A DNA stretch of 64,000 bases from Vampirovibrio chlorellavorus (GTDB lineage Bacteria > Cyanobacteriota > Vampirovibrionia > Vampirovibrionales > Vampirovibrionaceae). The DNA is taken from NCBI RefSeq assembly GCF_003149375.1, contig NZ_QFWH01000002.1:415908-479907 (forward strand), given 5' to 3'. Position numbers and translations under genes: made by a program. The notes below the pieces were generated by a model. That model was not told where the DNA came from and did no database searches. It saw only the letters and a program-made list of their open reading frames with translations. Below are positions 50,668 to 59,386 of the stretch, piece by piece; position 1 is the stretch's first letter, and each line of letters starts with the position of its first letter.

Positions 50668-51632
50668 GTACTGACGGCAAGCCCTACCCTCCCTTCCTGA
50701 TTTTAGGCACCCACGGCTCCGGATTGACCACCGCTCTGGACATCTATGCCGATCACGGCTTTATGGCTCTGGCCAATGTGCCGCCGGGACAGGTCGCTCA
50801 AACCGTGTTGCCCTTGTCTCAACAGCAGGCACCGGTGGCCTTCACCATTCGTCTGGCCCCGGATACGGATGCAGTCGCCCTGATTGCCGAGCTACAGGCC
50901 CTGAAGGCCCAGTGGCCCGCCCTGAAAGTGTTGGCCCTGGACTCCCCCGAAGAGGTTCTGGTGCAACGCTACCTGCAGTCTGAGAAGCGGCATGCGTTTG
51001 AATCGCCCGAGCTGGCCGGTTTACAGGCGGCCATTGCCGCTGAAAAGAAGCTGTTTGCCCCGGTCAAGGAGTTGAAAGATTACTCCATCGACACCAGCAC
51101 CACCACGGCGGAAGAGCTGCGTCATAAAATCGCCCGCATTTTGGGTTTGCCCATTGAGAATGAGGCCTTTACGGTTTACATCAACACTTTCGGTTTCAAG
51201 TACGGGGCCCCGCAGGACGCCGAGCTGGTCTTTGATATGCGTTTCATGACCAACCCCTTCTACGATGAGCGTTTGCGCCCGATGACCGGCCAAGACCAGC
51301 CGGTGCGGGACTTCATCTTCAATCTGGCGCATGCCCGCACTTTTTTTGACAAATGGGCTGATCTGGTCGCCGATATGTTGCCCCTGTATCAGGCGCAGGG
51401 CAAAACCCGCCTGACCATTGGCGTAGGCTGCACCGGGGGTAAGCACCGCTCCGTCTGCATGGGCGAAGCGCTGGCCACTTACCTGAAGGAGCGCTATCCT
51501 ACCTTTCATATCATCATCAACCACCGGGAAATGCTGAAGTGGGGCAAACCCGCCTTGGTGGAATCTCAAGGCGCTGGACTCAAGCCCGCTCAGGCTTCCG
51601 CCTGCTCCATCGGTGAGGTGGCCGGGGCATGA
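50664..51632 (+). CDS. rapZ: RapZ/YvcJ-like nucleotide-binding regulator
   Basis: The product has 322 residues. The C-terminal half has the RapZ signature: TFGFKYGAPQDAELVFDMRF, NPFYDERLRPMTGQD, and LTIGVGCTGGKHRSVCMGEA. This domain binds RNA or metabolites in E. coli RapZ, which controls GlmS sRNAs; in B. subtilis YvcJ acts with nucleotides. The N-terminal P-loop is degenerate: GTHGSGLTT has Leu21 where Lys should be. ATP/GTP hydrolysis may be lost. Start ATGA overlap with the preceding gene and ATG overlap with yvcK form one operon. The usual third partner whiA is absent. Confidence 0.88.
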   Translation: MSTDGKPYPPFLILGTHGSGLTTALDIYADHGFMALANVPPGQVAQTVLPLSQQQAPVAFTIRLAPDTDAVALIAELQALKAQWPALKVLALDSPEEVLVQRYLQSEKRHAFESPELAGLQAAIAAEKKLFAPVKELKDYSIDTSTTTAEELRHKIARILGLPIENEAFTVYINTFGFKYGAPQDAELVFDMRFMTNPFYDERLRPMTGQDQPVRDFIFNLAHARTFFDKWADLVADMLPLYQAQGKTRLTIGVGCTGGKHRSVCMGEALATYLKERYPTFHIIINHREMLKWGKPALVESQGAGLKPAQASACSIGEVAGA

Positions 51633-53032
51633 TGAAATTCCCCCGAATGGCCACGTGGCTCATGCCGGGTCTTTCTATCAAGCGCTGGGTGGGCATTGCC
51701 TCCACCGGCTTTGTGATGACCGTGGTGGGAACGGCCTTGCTTCTGAACTTGCAGCCGGTGACCCTGTTTATCGAGAGCCTGAAATGGCTGGCCCAGCTTT
51801 TTCCCGCCCATATCAGCGGGCCAATCCTGCTGGGTGGTGGAGCTGTTCTGTTTTACTTCGGGCTGCGCAAGGCTTATCGCACCCTCAAGGTGGCATTACA
51901 GCATGAGGGGCGGGACGCCGATTTGCTGGAAGCTCTGTTTCGGCAGAATAAACTGATTCATGGCCCGCGGATTGTGGCCATTGGCGGCGGAACGGGCCTG
52001 TCTACCCTGCTGCGAGGCGTTAAGAAGTACACGTCCAATATCACTGCCATTGTCACGGTGGGCGATGACGGCGGGAGTTCGGGTCGGCTGCGCATTGAGC
52101 ATAGTATCATCCCGCCCGGGGACATTCGCAACTGTATTGCCGCCCTGGCCGATGAGGAACAACTCATTACCGAACTGTTCCAGTATCGCTTTAAAACGGG
52201 CTCCGGGCTTGAGGGGCACAGTTTTGGCAACCTGTTTCTAACCGCCATGTGCCATATTACCGGCGATATGTTCTCGGCCATCAAGGAATCCTCTAAGGTA
52301 CTGAATATTTCGGGGCGGGTGCTGCCTTCCACCCTGGAGAGCATCAAGCTGGCCGCCACCATGGAAGATGGTAGCGAAGTGATTGGGGAGTCCCTGATCC
52401 CGGAGGCCAAGGGCAAAATTGCCCGGCTGCGCTGTATCCCGGAAAATCCCAAAACCATTCCCGATGTCATTGAGGCCATTCAATCGGCGGAGTTGATTAT
52501 TTTAGGGCCGGGCAGCCTGTACACCAGTGTTTTGCCCAATCTGCTCATCTCGGAAATCGCCCAGACACTCTCCCAGAGCAAAGCCCCCAAGTTGTATGTG
52601 GCCAATATTATGACCCAGCCCGGTGAAACCGATGGTTATACGGTGGGCGACCACTTGCAGGCCATTCTGGATCATTGCCCCTATCCCAACGTGGTCAATG
52701 GGGTGATGGTGAACAACTGGTTGCCCGAAGCCCTGCTGGAGAAGTACCAGAGCTACGGCTATCAGCCGGTGGCCCTGGATCGGGAGCGCTGCCAGTCTCT
52801 GGGGGTGCAGGTGGTTGAAAAACTGCTGGTGGATGAAGCCGAGCATCAGGTGGTGCGCCATAACCCGGCCCAGTTGGGTCGGGCTATTGTGCAGTGGTTC
52901 AAGCGGGATTATCCCGGCAAATTCAAGCAAATTCAGCAGGCCATGGTGGTGGCCCCCGTGGTAGTGGAACTCCCCCCGCTGGCAGAGCCCGCCGAGCTTG
53001 AGGCGGATGAAGTGGAATCGGTTAAGCCTTAA
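51629..53032 (+). CDS. yvcK: YvcK/CofD-like protein with membrane anchor
   Basis: The product has 467 residues. Two N-terminal hydrophobic segments (GIASTGFVMTVVGTALLLNL at about 24-43 and ISGPILLGGGAVLFYFGL at about 62-79) anchor it to the membrane. The CofD-like Rossmann domain follows from about 108 (RIVAIGGGTGLSTLLRGVKK, IVTVGDDGGSSGRLR, RNCIAALADEE, LILGPGSLYTSVLP, ANIMTQPGETDGYT). YvcK binds UDP-sugars and directs cell-wall and carbon metabolism. The membrane-anchored form is common in cyanobacteria and relatives. The start overlaps the rapZ stop (ATGA). Confidence 0.92.
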   Translation: MMKFPRMATWLMPGLSIKRWVGIASTGFVMTVVGTALLLNLQPVTLFIESLKWLAQLFPAHISGPILLGGGAVLFYFGLRKAYRTLKVALQHEGRDADLLEALFRQNKLIHGPRIVAIGGGTGLSTLLRGVKKYTSNITAIVTVGDDGGSSGRLRIEHSIIPPGDIRNCIAALADEEQLITELFQYRFKTGSGLEGHSFGNLFLTAMCHITGDMFSAIKESSKVLNISGRVLPSTLESIKLAATMEDGSEVIGESLIPEAKGKIARLRCIPENPKTIPDVIEAIQSAELIILGPGSLYTSVLPNLLISEIAQTLSQSKAPKLYVANIMTQPGETDGYTVGDHLQAILDHCPYPNVVNGVMVNNWLPEALLEKYQSYGYQPVALDRERCQSLGVQVVEKLLVDEAEHQVVRHNPAQLGRAIVQWFKRDYPGKFKQIQQAMVVAPVVVELPPLAEPAELEADEVESVKP

Positions 53033-53077
53033 CAGGTTCCACTGTTCCCCATGTTGCCTTGGCTTGCCATGCCTGAC

Positions 53078-53106
53078 TTGCCACGAGGGGACGCAGGCAA
53101 TAGAAT
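53078..53106 (+). promoter_or_regulatory. Sigma-70-type promoter of panB
   Basis: TTGCCA (53078-53083), a 17-base spacer and TAGAAT (53101-53106) form a good promoter, giving a leader of about 55 bases. TAGAAT also appears upstream of mgtC and the ECF sigma gene, so it may be a common -10 form here. Confidence 0.65.
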
Positions 53107-53166
53107 GGCTGCATTGAATTTGAATTGTACCCCCTCTTACGCTCACCCGGAATTTGAGGATTTTTT

Positions 53167-54075
53167 GTGTCCGTTCATACCCAGCCCGCTTCTGATGAGG
53201 CCCGTTTGACCAAGCGCACCGTGCAGACGGTGGCGTCCCTGCGCCGCAAGAAGGAAAAAGGTCAAAAACTGGTCACGCTGACTTGCTACGACTACAGTAC
53301 GGCCCGCATTCTGGATGAGGCCGAAGTGGACTTGTTGTTGGTGGGCGATTCTTTGGCCATGACGGTGTTGGGGCATTCCAATACCCTGAGTGTGACCGTG
53401 GATGAGATGCTGCACCACGTTAAGGCAGTCAGCCGTGGGGCTCGGCATGCCTTTGTGGTGGCCGATATGCCTTTTATGAGCTATCAGACCGGCTGGATGG
53501 AAGCCACTAAAAACGCCGGACGCTTCATTCAGGAGGGCGGCGCTCAGGCCGTCAAGCTGGAAGGTGCCTCGGACAAGGTCACTGAAGTGGTGCGCCATCT
53601 GGTGGAAATTGGTATCCCGGTGGTGGGGCACTTGGGCTTTACCCCGCAAATGCTGAATACGCTGGGCGGCTTCAAGGTGCAGGCTAAAACTCTGGATGAC
53701 GTGCGGAAATTGCTGAGCGATGCCTTGCGGTTGCAGGCAGCGGGCGCTTTTGCCCTGGTGCTGGAAATGGTGCCGGTGGAGGTGGCCGACTTAATCACCC
53801 GGCAGTTGGAAATTCCCACCATTGGCATTGGGGCGGGTAACGGCTGCGATGGCCAGATTTTGGTCATTGATGACTTACTGGGCCGTTACAGCGAGTTAAG
53901 CCCCCGCTTTGTGCGCCGGTATATGGATTCCAAGGCCTTGATTCATCAGGCGGTGACCGACTATGCCGCCGATATTCAAAACGATAATTTCCCGGATAAC
54001 ACGGTGGAAGCCTTTTCCTTTCCTGCTGAGTTGATGGCGGAGTTGTCCCAGCTGACAGCCGCTTTAACCCCTTGA
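53167..54075 (+). CDS. panB: 3-methyl-2-oxobutanoate hydroxymethyltransferase
   Basis: PanB adds a hydroxymethyl group to ketoisovalerate, the first step to pantothenate. The product has 302 residues. The motifs are VTLTCYDYSTARILDEAEVD, LLVGDSLAMTVLGHSNT (metal Asp), VVADMPFMSY, AVKLEG, VVGHLGFTPQ, LEMVPVEVA and TIGIGAG. The start GTG 53167 has GAGGA six bases upstream. It is transcribed from the promoter at 53078-53106. panC follows 1.6 kb later, separated by an unknown gene and a repeat array. About 30 extra N-terminal residues precede the barrel. Confidence 0.96.
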   Translation: MSVHTQPASDEARLTKRTVQTVASLRRKKEKGQKLVTLTCYDYSTARILDEAEVDLLLVGDSLAMTVLGHSNTLSVTVDEMLHHVKAVSRGARHAFVVADMPFMSYQTGWMEATKNAGRFIQEGGAQAVKLEGASDKVTEVVRHLVEIGIPVVGHLGFTPQMLNTLGGFKVQAKTLDDVRKLLSDALRLQAAGAFALVLEMVPVEVADLITRQLEIPTIGIGAGNGCDGQILVIDDLLGRYSELSPRFVRRYMDSKALIHQAVTDYAADIQNDNFPDNTVEAFSFPAELMAELSQLTAALTP

Positions 54076-54355
54076 GTTCTGGTTTTTAAAGATCCAAAGT
54101 CCTGTTTTTTAGGCCAAACCTGAATATAACCAATAAAAACAAGTAAAAAAGCCTGCCTGCCGAATGTTGCGGTTCAATAATTTATATGTTAATTTCAGTT
54201 CGGTTTCATAGAAATTAAATTGTTGAGGGTCACTAATCAGTGGGGGAATCGTGCTGTCTGAAACAGCGTTTCTGGCTGCTGATGAAATTTATAAATTAAA
54301 CAAGTAATTTCTTGTGAAATTCACCGGAATCGTATTTTTACAGGAGATGATGACC

Positions 54356-55093
54356 ATGGTTTTTACTCTGACTTCGCCCGTCGCGCAGAATAATGGGGTT
54401 CGGCCAACTGCGGGCAGTGTGCGTCCGTCGCGCACCCCCTTGCAACCGATGGCGGCCCGCAAAAAGCCTGAGGATAAAGCGCCGAAAGCCCCTCGGTCTT
54501 TGGCCAGCGATTTCAAAGCCCGGCTGGCGGGCCTGACTTCCAAAATCCCGGATGATGTGAAACAAAAAGCACAGGAAGCGGCCGCCAAGGCCGGTGAGGT
54601 GGTGGATGCCTACGTGCCGCAGGAAAACCGCAAGGCCATTGAGCAAAAGCTCTTAAAGACGGTGGAGTCCTTTAACCCGGAGGATTTGGAAGGCTACAAG
54701 GCCAACCTGAAAGCGCTGAGCGATGAATTGGTTGAAACCGTGCCGGATGAAGGCCTGAAAAAAGTGGTGGACACCTACCTCAAGAGCTTTCTGGAACTCC
54801 AGTCCGTGATTTTTGATTCTGTGAAAGAGGTAGGCGGTTCGGCTGTGAAAGTGGCTTCGGGCGATGCCTCGGTGGGCGATTTTGGCAAGCAGTACCGAAA
54901 AACCTTTGTGAAAGCCCATCAGGATACCTTCAAGGCGCACGCCAACATTCTGGGGGCCAACGTGCGTTTGGGCGGGGAGCTTTTGAAGCGTTTGGCGGGT
55001 GGTGGCAAAGCCGCTGAACCGTCCGCCCCCGATGCGGGCCAGGTGCCAATGAAGCCGGATGATAGCAAGCCGGACGACCGTCAACAGGGTTAA
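54356..55093 (+). CDS. Helical protein of unknown function within the pan locus
   Basis: The product has 245 residues from ATG 54356, chosen because AGGAG is nine bases upstream (three more in-frame ATGs lie before it). A disordered, basic N-terminus (about 1-45, RPSRTPLQPMAARKKPEDKA) is followed by long amphipathic helices (LAGLTSKIPDDVKQKAQEAA; LQSVIFDSVKEVGGSAVKVA; KAHQDTFKAHANILGANVRL) and a Lys/Asp/Pro tail. The helix style recalls phasin or apolipoprotein-like surface-binding proteins, but no family was recognised. The 280 AT-rich bases before it probably hold its promoter. It interrupts panB and panC. Confidence 0.6.
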   Translation: MVFTLTSPVAQNNGVRPTAGSVRPSRTPLQPMAARKKPEDKAPKAPRSLASDFKARLAGLTSKIPDDVKQKAQEAAAKAGEVVDAYVPQENRKAIEQKLLKTVESFNPEDLEGYKANLKALSDELVETVPDEGLKKVVDTYLKSFLELQSVIFDSVKEVGGSAVKVASGDASVGDFGKQYRKTFVKAHQDTFKAHANILGANVRLGGELLKRLAGGGKAAEPSAPDAGQVPMKPDDSKPDDRQQG

Positions 55094-55658
55094 TTCATAA
55101 TTCATGCATCAATAAGCAATCAGACCTGCTTGCCCGGCAAGTGGGTCTGTTTGCTGTGGGGGTTGATGGTGGAGGCGGGCCCACCCTCTGCAGGACGATT
55201 CCCAGCGTCAGGCTTATTTTGGCGGGTTATTCCCGCCTCTGCTCTATTCCGCCCGCTTCAGCCTGTCAGTCCCACTTCAGCCCTATTGCTTTCGCTTCAG
55301 CCTGTCCATTCCCACTTCAGCCCTATCGCTTTAGCTTCAGCCTGTCATTCCCGCTTCAGCCCTATCCCTTGCGATTTAGCCTGTCATTCCCACGCAGGTG
55401 GGAATCCACTGAGCGGTTTACGCAGAGCCGTTTGGGTTTGGTGGGTTGGGTTTTGTATGAAAAGGCCCGATGCCCCTATTCCTGCGGGTGCAAGACAAAT
55501 TGCGCATCAACGCCTCAGTGAGCGATTACGTTCTTGAGACCTTGGCGTTACCCTGTGCCATGCCGCTTTGGGGAGCCCAACCCTTGTGGGACAATAAGGG
55601 AGCCAATCTGAATTTTGCGTAATTAAGAGCCCATATATATAGAAAGAGACCGTCCATT
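55094..55658. other. 565-base non-coding region between the helical protein gene and panC
   Basis: Frames in this region are Pro/Ser-rich repeats of low quality and are not supported as genes. The left 160 bases have no visible signal. A tandem array with a REP-like palindrome occupies 55255-55407 and is given separately. The panC promoter should lie in the AT-rich end; a TATATATAGA sequence is at 55634-55643. Confidence 0.6.
55255..55407 (+). repeat. Tandem array of ~39-base units ending in a REP-like palindrome
   Basis: Three units of 39, 40 and 39 bases begin GCTTCAGCCTGTCA and have a second half with CTTCAGCCCTAT; a fourth, shorter one follows at 55373. Each unit is itself two ~20-base halves that share CTTCAGCC. 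The last unit passes into the perfect palindrome ATTCCCAC-gcag-GTGGGAAT (55386-55405), preceded by TGTC and followed by CCAC. This looks like the ATTCCC...GGGAAT family of bacterial interspersed repeats (for example dRS3 in Neisseria). The spread in this genome cannot be known from the window. Confidence 0.82.
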
Positions 55659-56528
55659 ATGTTTCTTTTCACCACAGTGGCGGAGTATCAAACTCAACGA
55701 TCGGCCTGGCAGGGCAAGACCCTGGCTTTGGTGCCCACCATGGGGGCTTTGCACGAGGGACATCAAGCCCTGATCCGCCACGCCCGGTCGGTGGCCGACG
55801 TGGTGGTGGTCAGTATTTTTGTGAATCCGCTACAGTTTGGCCCGCAGGAGGATTTGGCAGCCTATCCTCGGCCCAAGGCGCAGGATTTGGCCATTTGCGA
55901 GCAACTCGGAGTCGATGCCGTGTTTTACCCCAGTCCTCCGGAAATGTATCCCGAGGGGCCGGACAGCTTGACCCGAGTGGTACCGCCCGTCTCCATGACG
56001 GAGAACTTTTGTGGCGCTTTCCGCCCCGGGCATTTTGAGGGGGTGGCCACCGTGGTATTAAAGCTCTTCTCCATCACCCAGCCAGATGTGGCCGTGTTTG
56101 GGGAGAAGGACGCCCAGCAGTTGGCCATTATTCAAAAAATGGTGCGCGATCTCAACCTGCCGGTGCGCATAGTGCCCCATCCCACCTTGCGAGACGAACG
56201 CGGGTTGGCCCTCAGTTCCCGCAATCAGTACCTTAAAACTCCACAGGAGCAAGAGGCCGCCTTGTGCCTGTCCCAAATTCTGTCCGGGGTTCAGCAAGCG
56301 CTGACAAATGCAGGGGGGAGTTTACCGGCTGAGGAGACCTTGGAGCGGCTTCAGGCCGCCGTGCTGGCCCCTTGGCAATCTGGCCCGGTATCGGTGCGGG
56401 TGCAATATCTGGCGGCGGTGGATGCAGTCACCTTTCAGCCGGTTGCCCGGTTACAGCCGGGGGTGCGGGTGCTGATGGCCGCCTATGTCAATCAGGTGCG
56501 TCTGATTGATAACGGCCTGCTGCTCTGA
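55659..56528 (+). CDS. panC: Pantothenate synthetase
   Basis: PanC condenses pantoate with beta-alanine using ATP. The product has 289 residues. The motifs are LVPTMGALHEGHQALIRHAR (HxGH nucleotide site), VVVSIFVNPLQFGPQEDLAA, DAVFYPSPPEMYP, FCGAFRPGHFEGVATVV, VFGEKDAQQLAIIQKMV and DERGLALSSRNQYL (KMSKS-like). Everything needed for activity is present. It is located after the repeat array; panD is not in the window. Convergent to a small membrane protein gene on the other strand with only 20 bases between. Confidence 0.96.
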   Translation: MFLFTTVAEYQTQRSAWQGKTLALVPTMGALHEGHQALIRHARSVADVVVVSIFVNPLQFGPQEDLAAYPRPKAQDLAICEQLGVDAVFYPSPPEMYPEGPDSLTRVVPPVSMTENFCGAFRPGHFEGVATVVLKLFSITQPDVAVFGEKDAQQLAIIQKMVRDLNLPVRIVPHPTLRDERGLALSSRNQYLKTPQEQEAALCLSQILSGVQQALTNAGGSLPAEETLERLQAAVLAPWQSGPVSVRVQYLAAVDAVTFQPVARLQPGVRVLMAAYVNQVRLIDNGLLL

Positions 56529-56548
56529 CACCAGTGGCCTAACATTAA

Positions 56549-56815
56549 TTAATAGGTAGAGAAGCGCTCGCCCCGATTTTTATCGATGTCTTTTTCTCGA
56601 AAGCCCGCTGCGTTGGGTTGGTTGGAGTCGCTGCCGGATTGTCCGTCCATTTTGCGGTTTTGGGCCTCAATGGCCTTGTTTCGATTGGATTTTTCCACAA
56701 CAGGGGTGTAAGCGTTGCTGTAATAGGAGTCGGAACGCCAGGCAAAGCTGATGATAACCACCGCTAGGCAAAATAGCCCCACATAAAAGAGAATCAGTTT
56801 TTCCTGCTGGGTCAT
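56549..56815 (-). CDS. Small single-span membrane protein, 88 aa
   Basis: From ATG 56815 the product has 88 residues: a short N-terminus (MTQQEKL), one membrane segment (about 8-27, ILFYVGLFCLAVVIISFAW) and a hydrophilic tail rich in Asn, Lys, Ser and Gln. No family was recognised. The ribosome site is weak, so the start and even the gene are uncertain. An upstream start at 56833 would add six residues. It converges with panC. Confidence 0.45.
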   Translation of the reverse strand: MTQQEKLILFYVGLFCLAVVIISFAWRSDSYYSNAYTPVVEKSNRNKAIEAQNRKMDGQSGSDSNQPNAAGFREKDIDKNRGERFSTY

Positions 56816-56833
56816 AATCTGCACACATTCCAC

Positions 56834-57214
56834 TCAACGAGAACAGGGCCTTTCCCACCTTGTACCCTTCCCTCAATTATTTCATGCCTGCTTCCAATCA
56901 GAATCGGCTATATAAAGGAGCTGCCCCCCAGTTCTGGGCAAATGCCTCCCCTGTTGACTTGCTCTTTTCCTCTTGCCAGAATACTACTCACACTCTCACG
57001 TGAACGTCTCGGTTTTGTCTGGCCTCTTCGTTTTACCTTAATCTTTAACCTTGACGTAAACGTTAATCTGGTTTACTCTGATACCAGAGAGTCGACAGCG
57101 AATCTCCTGAAATTCAACGCCATTTTCAACTGATCACACCACCCCGATTGATACCCGATTCGTTTTTTCTTGTTAATCCCGATCCGGCGGCTTTTCGCCA
57201 GAGGTAAGCCCATC
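56834..57214. other. 381-base divergent region upstream of the MerR-type regulator
   Basis: No supported gene lies here. The region holds the promoter and dyad at 57051-57079 and has several short AT-rich stretches. A CACGTG core at 56998-57003 lies 50 bases before the promoter. The minus-strand promoter of the small membrane protein should also lie here. Confidence 0.55.
57051..57079 (+). promoter_or_regulatory. Promoter with internal dyad upstream of the MerR-type gene
   Basis: TTGACG (57051-57056), a 17-base spacer and TACTCT (57074-57079). An inverted repeat GTAAAC-N9-GTTTAC (57056-57076) spans nearly the whole spacer and part of both boxes. MerR-family regulators bind dyads in this position between -35 and -10. 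It is a good candidate for autoregulation of the regulator. The leader would be about 130 bases, longer than usual. Confidence 0.6.
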
Positions 57215-57781
57215 ATGTCCCAGCAGTCGCCCAGCAATGAGTCGATTCAAAATAAGCCGATACGAAATGAGTCTACGCAAAGTAACTCCATGCAAACGCT
57301 TTCTCCGGATGCGGTGACGGAAACGGCTGCCGGTAGCGACTCCTTCCTGACCATTGGGGCCCTGGCCAAGTTGTGCAACGTGACGGTGCGCACCTTGCGG
57401 TATTACGAGGAAATGGATCTCATTGGCCCGGTCAAGCGCTCCAGCGGGAAGTATCGCCTGTACAACCAGCATTCCCTGAAGCGCATTAATGCCATTTTAG
57501 CCTTGCAGGGCCTGAATTTCTCACTGGATGAGATTCTGAAAGTATTGGGTCCCTACTCCATAAGCCGCAGCTATTCCAAGCAGGAGCAAATCGCCCACAC
57601 CCGGGAATCCCTCAGTCAGCAAAAGCAGTTCATTCATGACAAAATTACACAGCTGAACACCCTCAATCAGGACATCGAGCATCGCCTGAATCTGCTGGAT
57701 AAGGTGTGCAGCCCCTGTCACGACACCGCGCCCCATGAGCATTGCGCCGAGCAGTGTTCGTTTCTGGAAGTGCATAATTAG
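57215..57781 (+). CDS. MerR-family regulator with Cys/His-rich C-terminus, upstream of suf
   Basis: The product has 188 residues from ATG 57215 (GAGG upstream). The first ~42 residues are disordered. The winged-helix MerR domain follows ([40 protein letters not shown]), then a dimerisation coiled coil (about 125-160) and a C-terminus [17 protein letters not shown] with Cys165, 168, 177, 181 and His169, 174, 176. This could hold an Fe-S cluster or zinc, like SoxR's four-Cys motif but with different spacing. The sufB gene begins about 100 bases downstream on the same strand. Control of suf is inferred from position; it would replace SufR or IscR. Confidence 0.85.
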   Translation: MSQQSPSNESIQNKPIRNESTQSNSMQTLSPDAVTETAAGSDSFLTIGALAKLCNVTVRTLRYYEEMDLIGPVKRSSGKYRLYNQHSLKRINAILALQGLNFSLDEILKVLGPYSISRSYSKQEQIAHTRESLSQQKQFIHDKITQLNTLNQDIEHRLNLLDKVCSPCHDTAPHEHCAEQCSFLEVHN

Positions 57782-57801
57782 CGTTTTTTCTAGCATTCTT
57801 T

Positions 57802-57828
57802 TTACCGCAATCCCATTACCGCAATCCC
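57802..57828 (+). repeat. Two 13-base direct repeats upstream of sufB
   Basis: TTACCGCAATCCC occurs at 57802-57814 and 57816-57828, one base apart. They lie between the regulator stop and the sufB start. They could be a binding site or a simple duplication. Confidence 0.6.
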
Positions 57829-57878
57829 GAAACTCAACCGGACTTTACAGTATTGAGCCCCGAATGGAGTCACCCGGC

Positions 57879-59318
57879 ATGAAAAGCCTCGAATCCCTCA
57901 CCAATCAGGAATATAAATACGGTTTCAAGACCGAGATTGAGTCCGATACCATTCCCAAGGGCTTAACCGAGGACACCGTGCGCCTGATCTCCCAGAAAAA
58001 AGGGGAGCCGGAGTGGATGCTGGATTTCAGGCTCAATGCCTTTCGCCAGTGGCTGAAAATGGAGCCCCCGGAGTGGGCGCATCTCAACTATCCGCCCATC
58101 GATTATCAGGACATTATCTATTACTCAGCGCCCAAGCAGGCCAAGCCCAAACTTCAAAGTCTGGATGAAGTTGATCCTGAGCTGTTGCGGACCTTCGATA
58201 AGCTGGGACTCCCTTTATCGGAGCAGAAACGCTTGGCTAACGTGGCTGTGGATGCTGTTTTTGACAGTGTGTCCGTGGCCACCACCTTCAAGAAAGACTT
58301 GCTGAAGCACGGGGTGGTGTTCTGCTCCATCTCCGAAGCCTTGCATGATTACCCGGACTTGGTGAAGCAGTACATGGGCAGCGTGGTACCGGTGACGGAT
58401 AACTACTTTGCCGCCCTGAACTCGGCGGTGTTTACGGATGGTTCGTTTGTCTACATTCCCAAAGGCGTGAAGTGCCCCATGGAACTGTCCACCTACTTCC
58501 GCATCAACACGGAAGGCTCCGGCCAGTTTGAGCGTACCCTGATCATTGCCGATGAGGGCAGTCAGGTCAGCTATCTGGAAGGCTGTACGGCCCCCAAGTT
58601 CGATACCAACCAGTTGCACGCCGCCGTGGTGGAATTGCACGCCGCCAAAAACGCCGATATTAAATACTCCACGGTGCAAAACTGGTTCTCCGGCGATCCC
58701 AAGACCGGCAAGGGCGGCATCTACAACTTTGTGACCAAGCGGGGCCGCTGTGCCGGGGAAAACGCCAAAATCTCCTGGACTCAGGTGGAAACCGGCTCGG
58801 CCATTACCTGGAAGTACCCCAGTTGCATTCTGGAAGGGGACAATTCCGTGGGAGAGTTCTACTCCGTGGCCCTGACCAACCACCTGCAACAAGCCGATAC
58901 CGGCACCAAGATGATTCACATCGGCAAAAACACCAAAAGCACCATTATTTCCAAGGGCATTTCCGCCGGAAAATCCAGCAACTCCTACCGGGGGCTGGTG
59001 TCCATCAAAAAATCGGCGGAAGGGGCCCGCAATTATACCCAGTGCGATTCCATGCTGATAGGCGGCGCTTGTCAGGCCAACACCTTCCCCTATGTGGATG
59101 TGGCCAATCCCACGGCACAGGTGGAGCATGAGGCTTCTACCTCAAAAATCAGCGAAGATCAGTTGTTCTACTTTCACCAGCGGGGCATTGGCACGGAAGA
59201 CGCCGTGTCGGCTATCATCAACGGCTTCTGCAAGGACGTGTTCCGGGAGCTGCCCGGAGAGTTCGCCGTGGAAGCCACCCGCTTGCTGGGCCTGAAGCTG
59301 GAGAACAGTGTCGGCTAA
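57879..59318 (+). CDS. sufB: Fe-S cluster assembly scaffold SufB
   Basis: SufB is the scaffold subunit of SufBC2D, on which Fe-S clusters are built. The product has 479 residues from ATG 57879 (GGAG nine bases upstream; a further ATG at 57864 is possible). The family motifs run in order: [101 protein letters not shown], and [11 protein letters not shown]. It is the first gene of the operon. The length and motifs are those of the bacterial/cyanobacterial type. Confidence 0.97.
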   Translation: MKSLESLTNQEYKYGFKTEIESDTIPKGLTEDTVRLISQKKGEPEWMLDFRLNAFRQWLKMEPPEWAHLNYPPIDYQDIIYYSAPKQAKPKLQSLDEVDPELLRTFDKLGLPLSEQKRLANVAVDAVFDSVSVATTFKKDLLKHGVVFCSISEALHDYPDLVKQYMGSVVPVTDNYFAALNSAVFTDGSFVYIPKGVKCPMELSTYFRINTEGSGQFERTLIIADEGSQVSYLEGCTAPKFDTNQLHAAVVELHAAKNADIKYSTVQNWFSGDPKTGKGGIYNFVTKRGRCAGENAKISWTQVETGSAITWKYPSCILEGDNSVGEFYSVALTNHLQQADTGTKMIHIGKNTKSTIISKGISAGKSSNSYRGLVSIKKSAEGARNYTQCDSMLIGGACQANTFPYVDVANPTAQVEHEASTSKISEDQLFYFHQRGIGTEDAVSAIINGFCKDVFRELPGEFAVEATRLLGLKLENSVG

Positions 59319-59386
59319 CTTTCTGAAAATTCTTTCTCAATAAGAACCAGTCTCAATTGATTTTAAATAACGGAGAAATCCCCATC

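Noticed and set aside
55255..55407. Possible CRISPR array
   Set aside because: Units are directly joined and nearly identical throughout with no unique spacers; no cas genes are nearby.
55130..55537. Overlapping long frames across the repeat array, of ~130 codons
   Set aside because: They are translations of the tandem repeat with Pro/Ser/Phe-rich low-complexity composition and no ribosome site.
57170..57214. Longer N-terminus for the MerR-type regulator
   Set aside because: No ribosome site precedes the upstream start, while GAGG lies before ATG 57215; the added residues show no family match.
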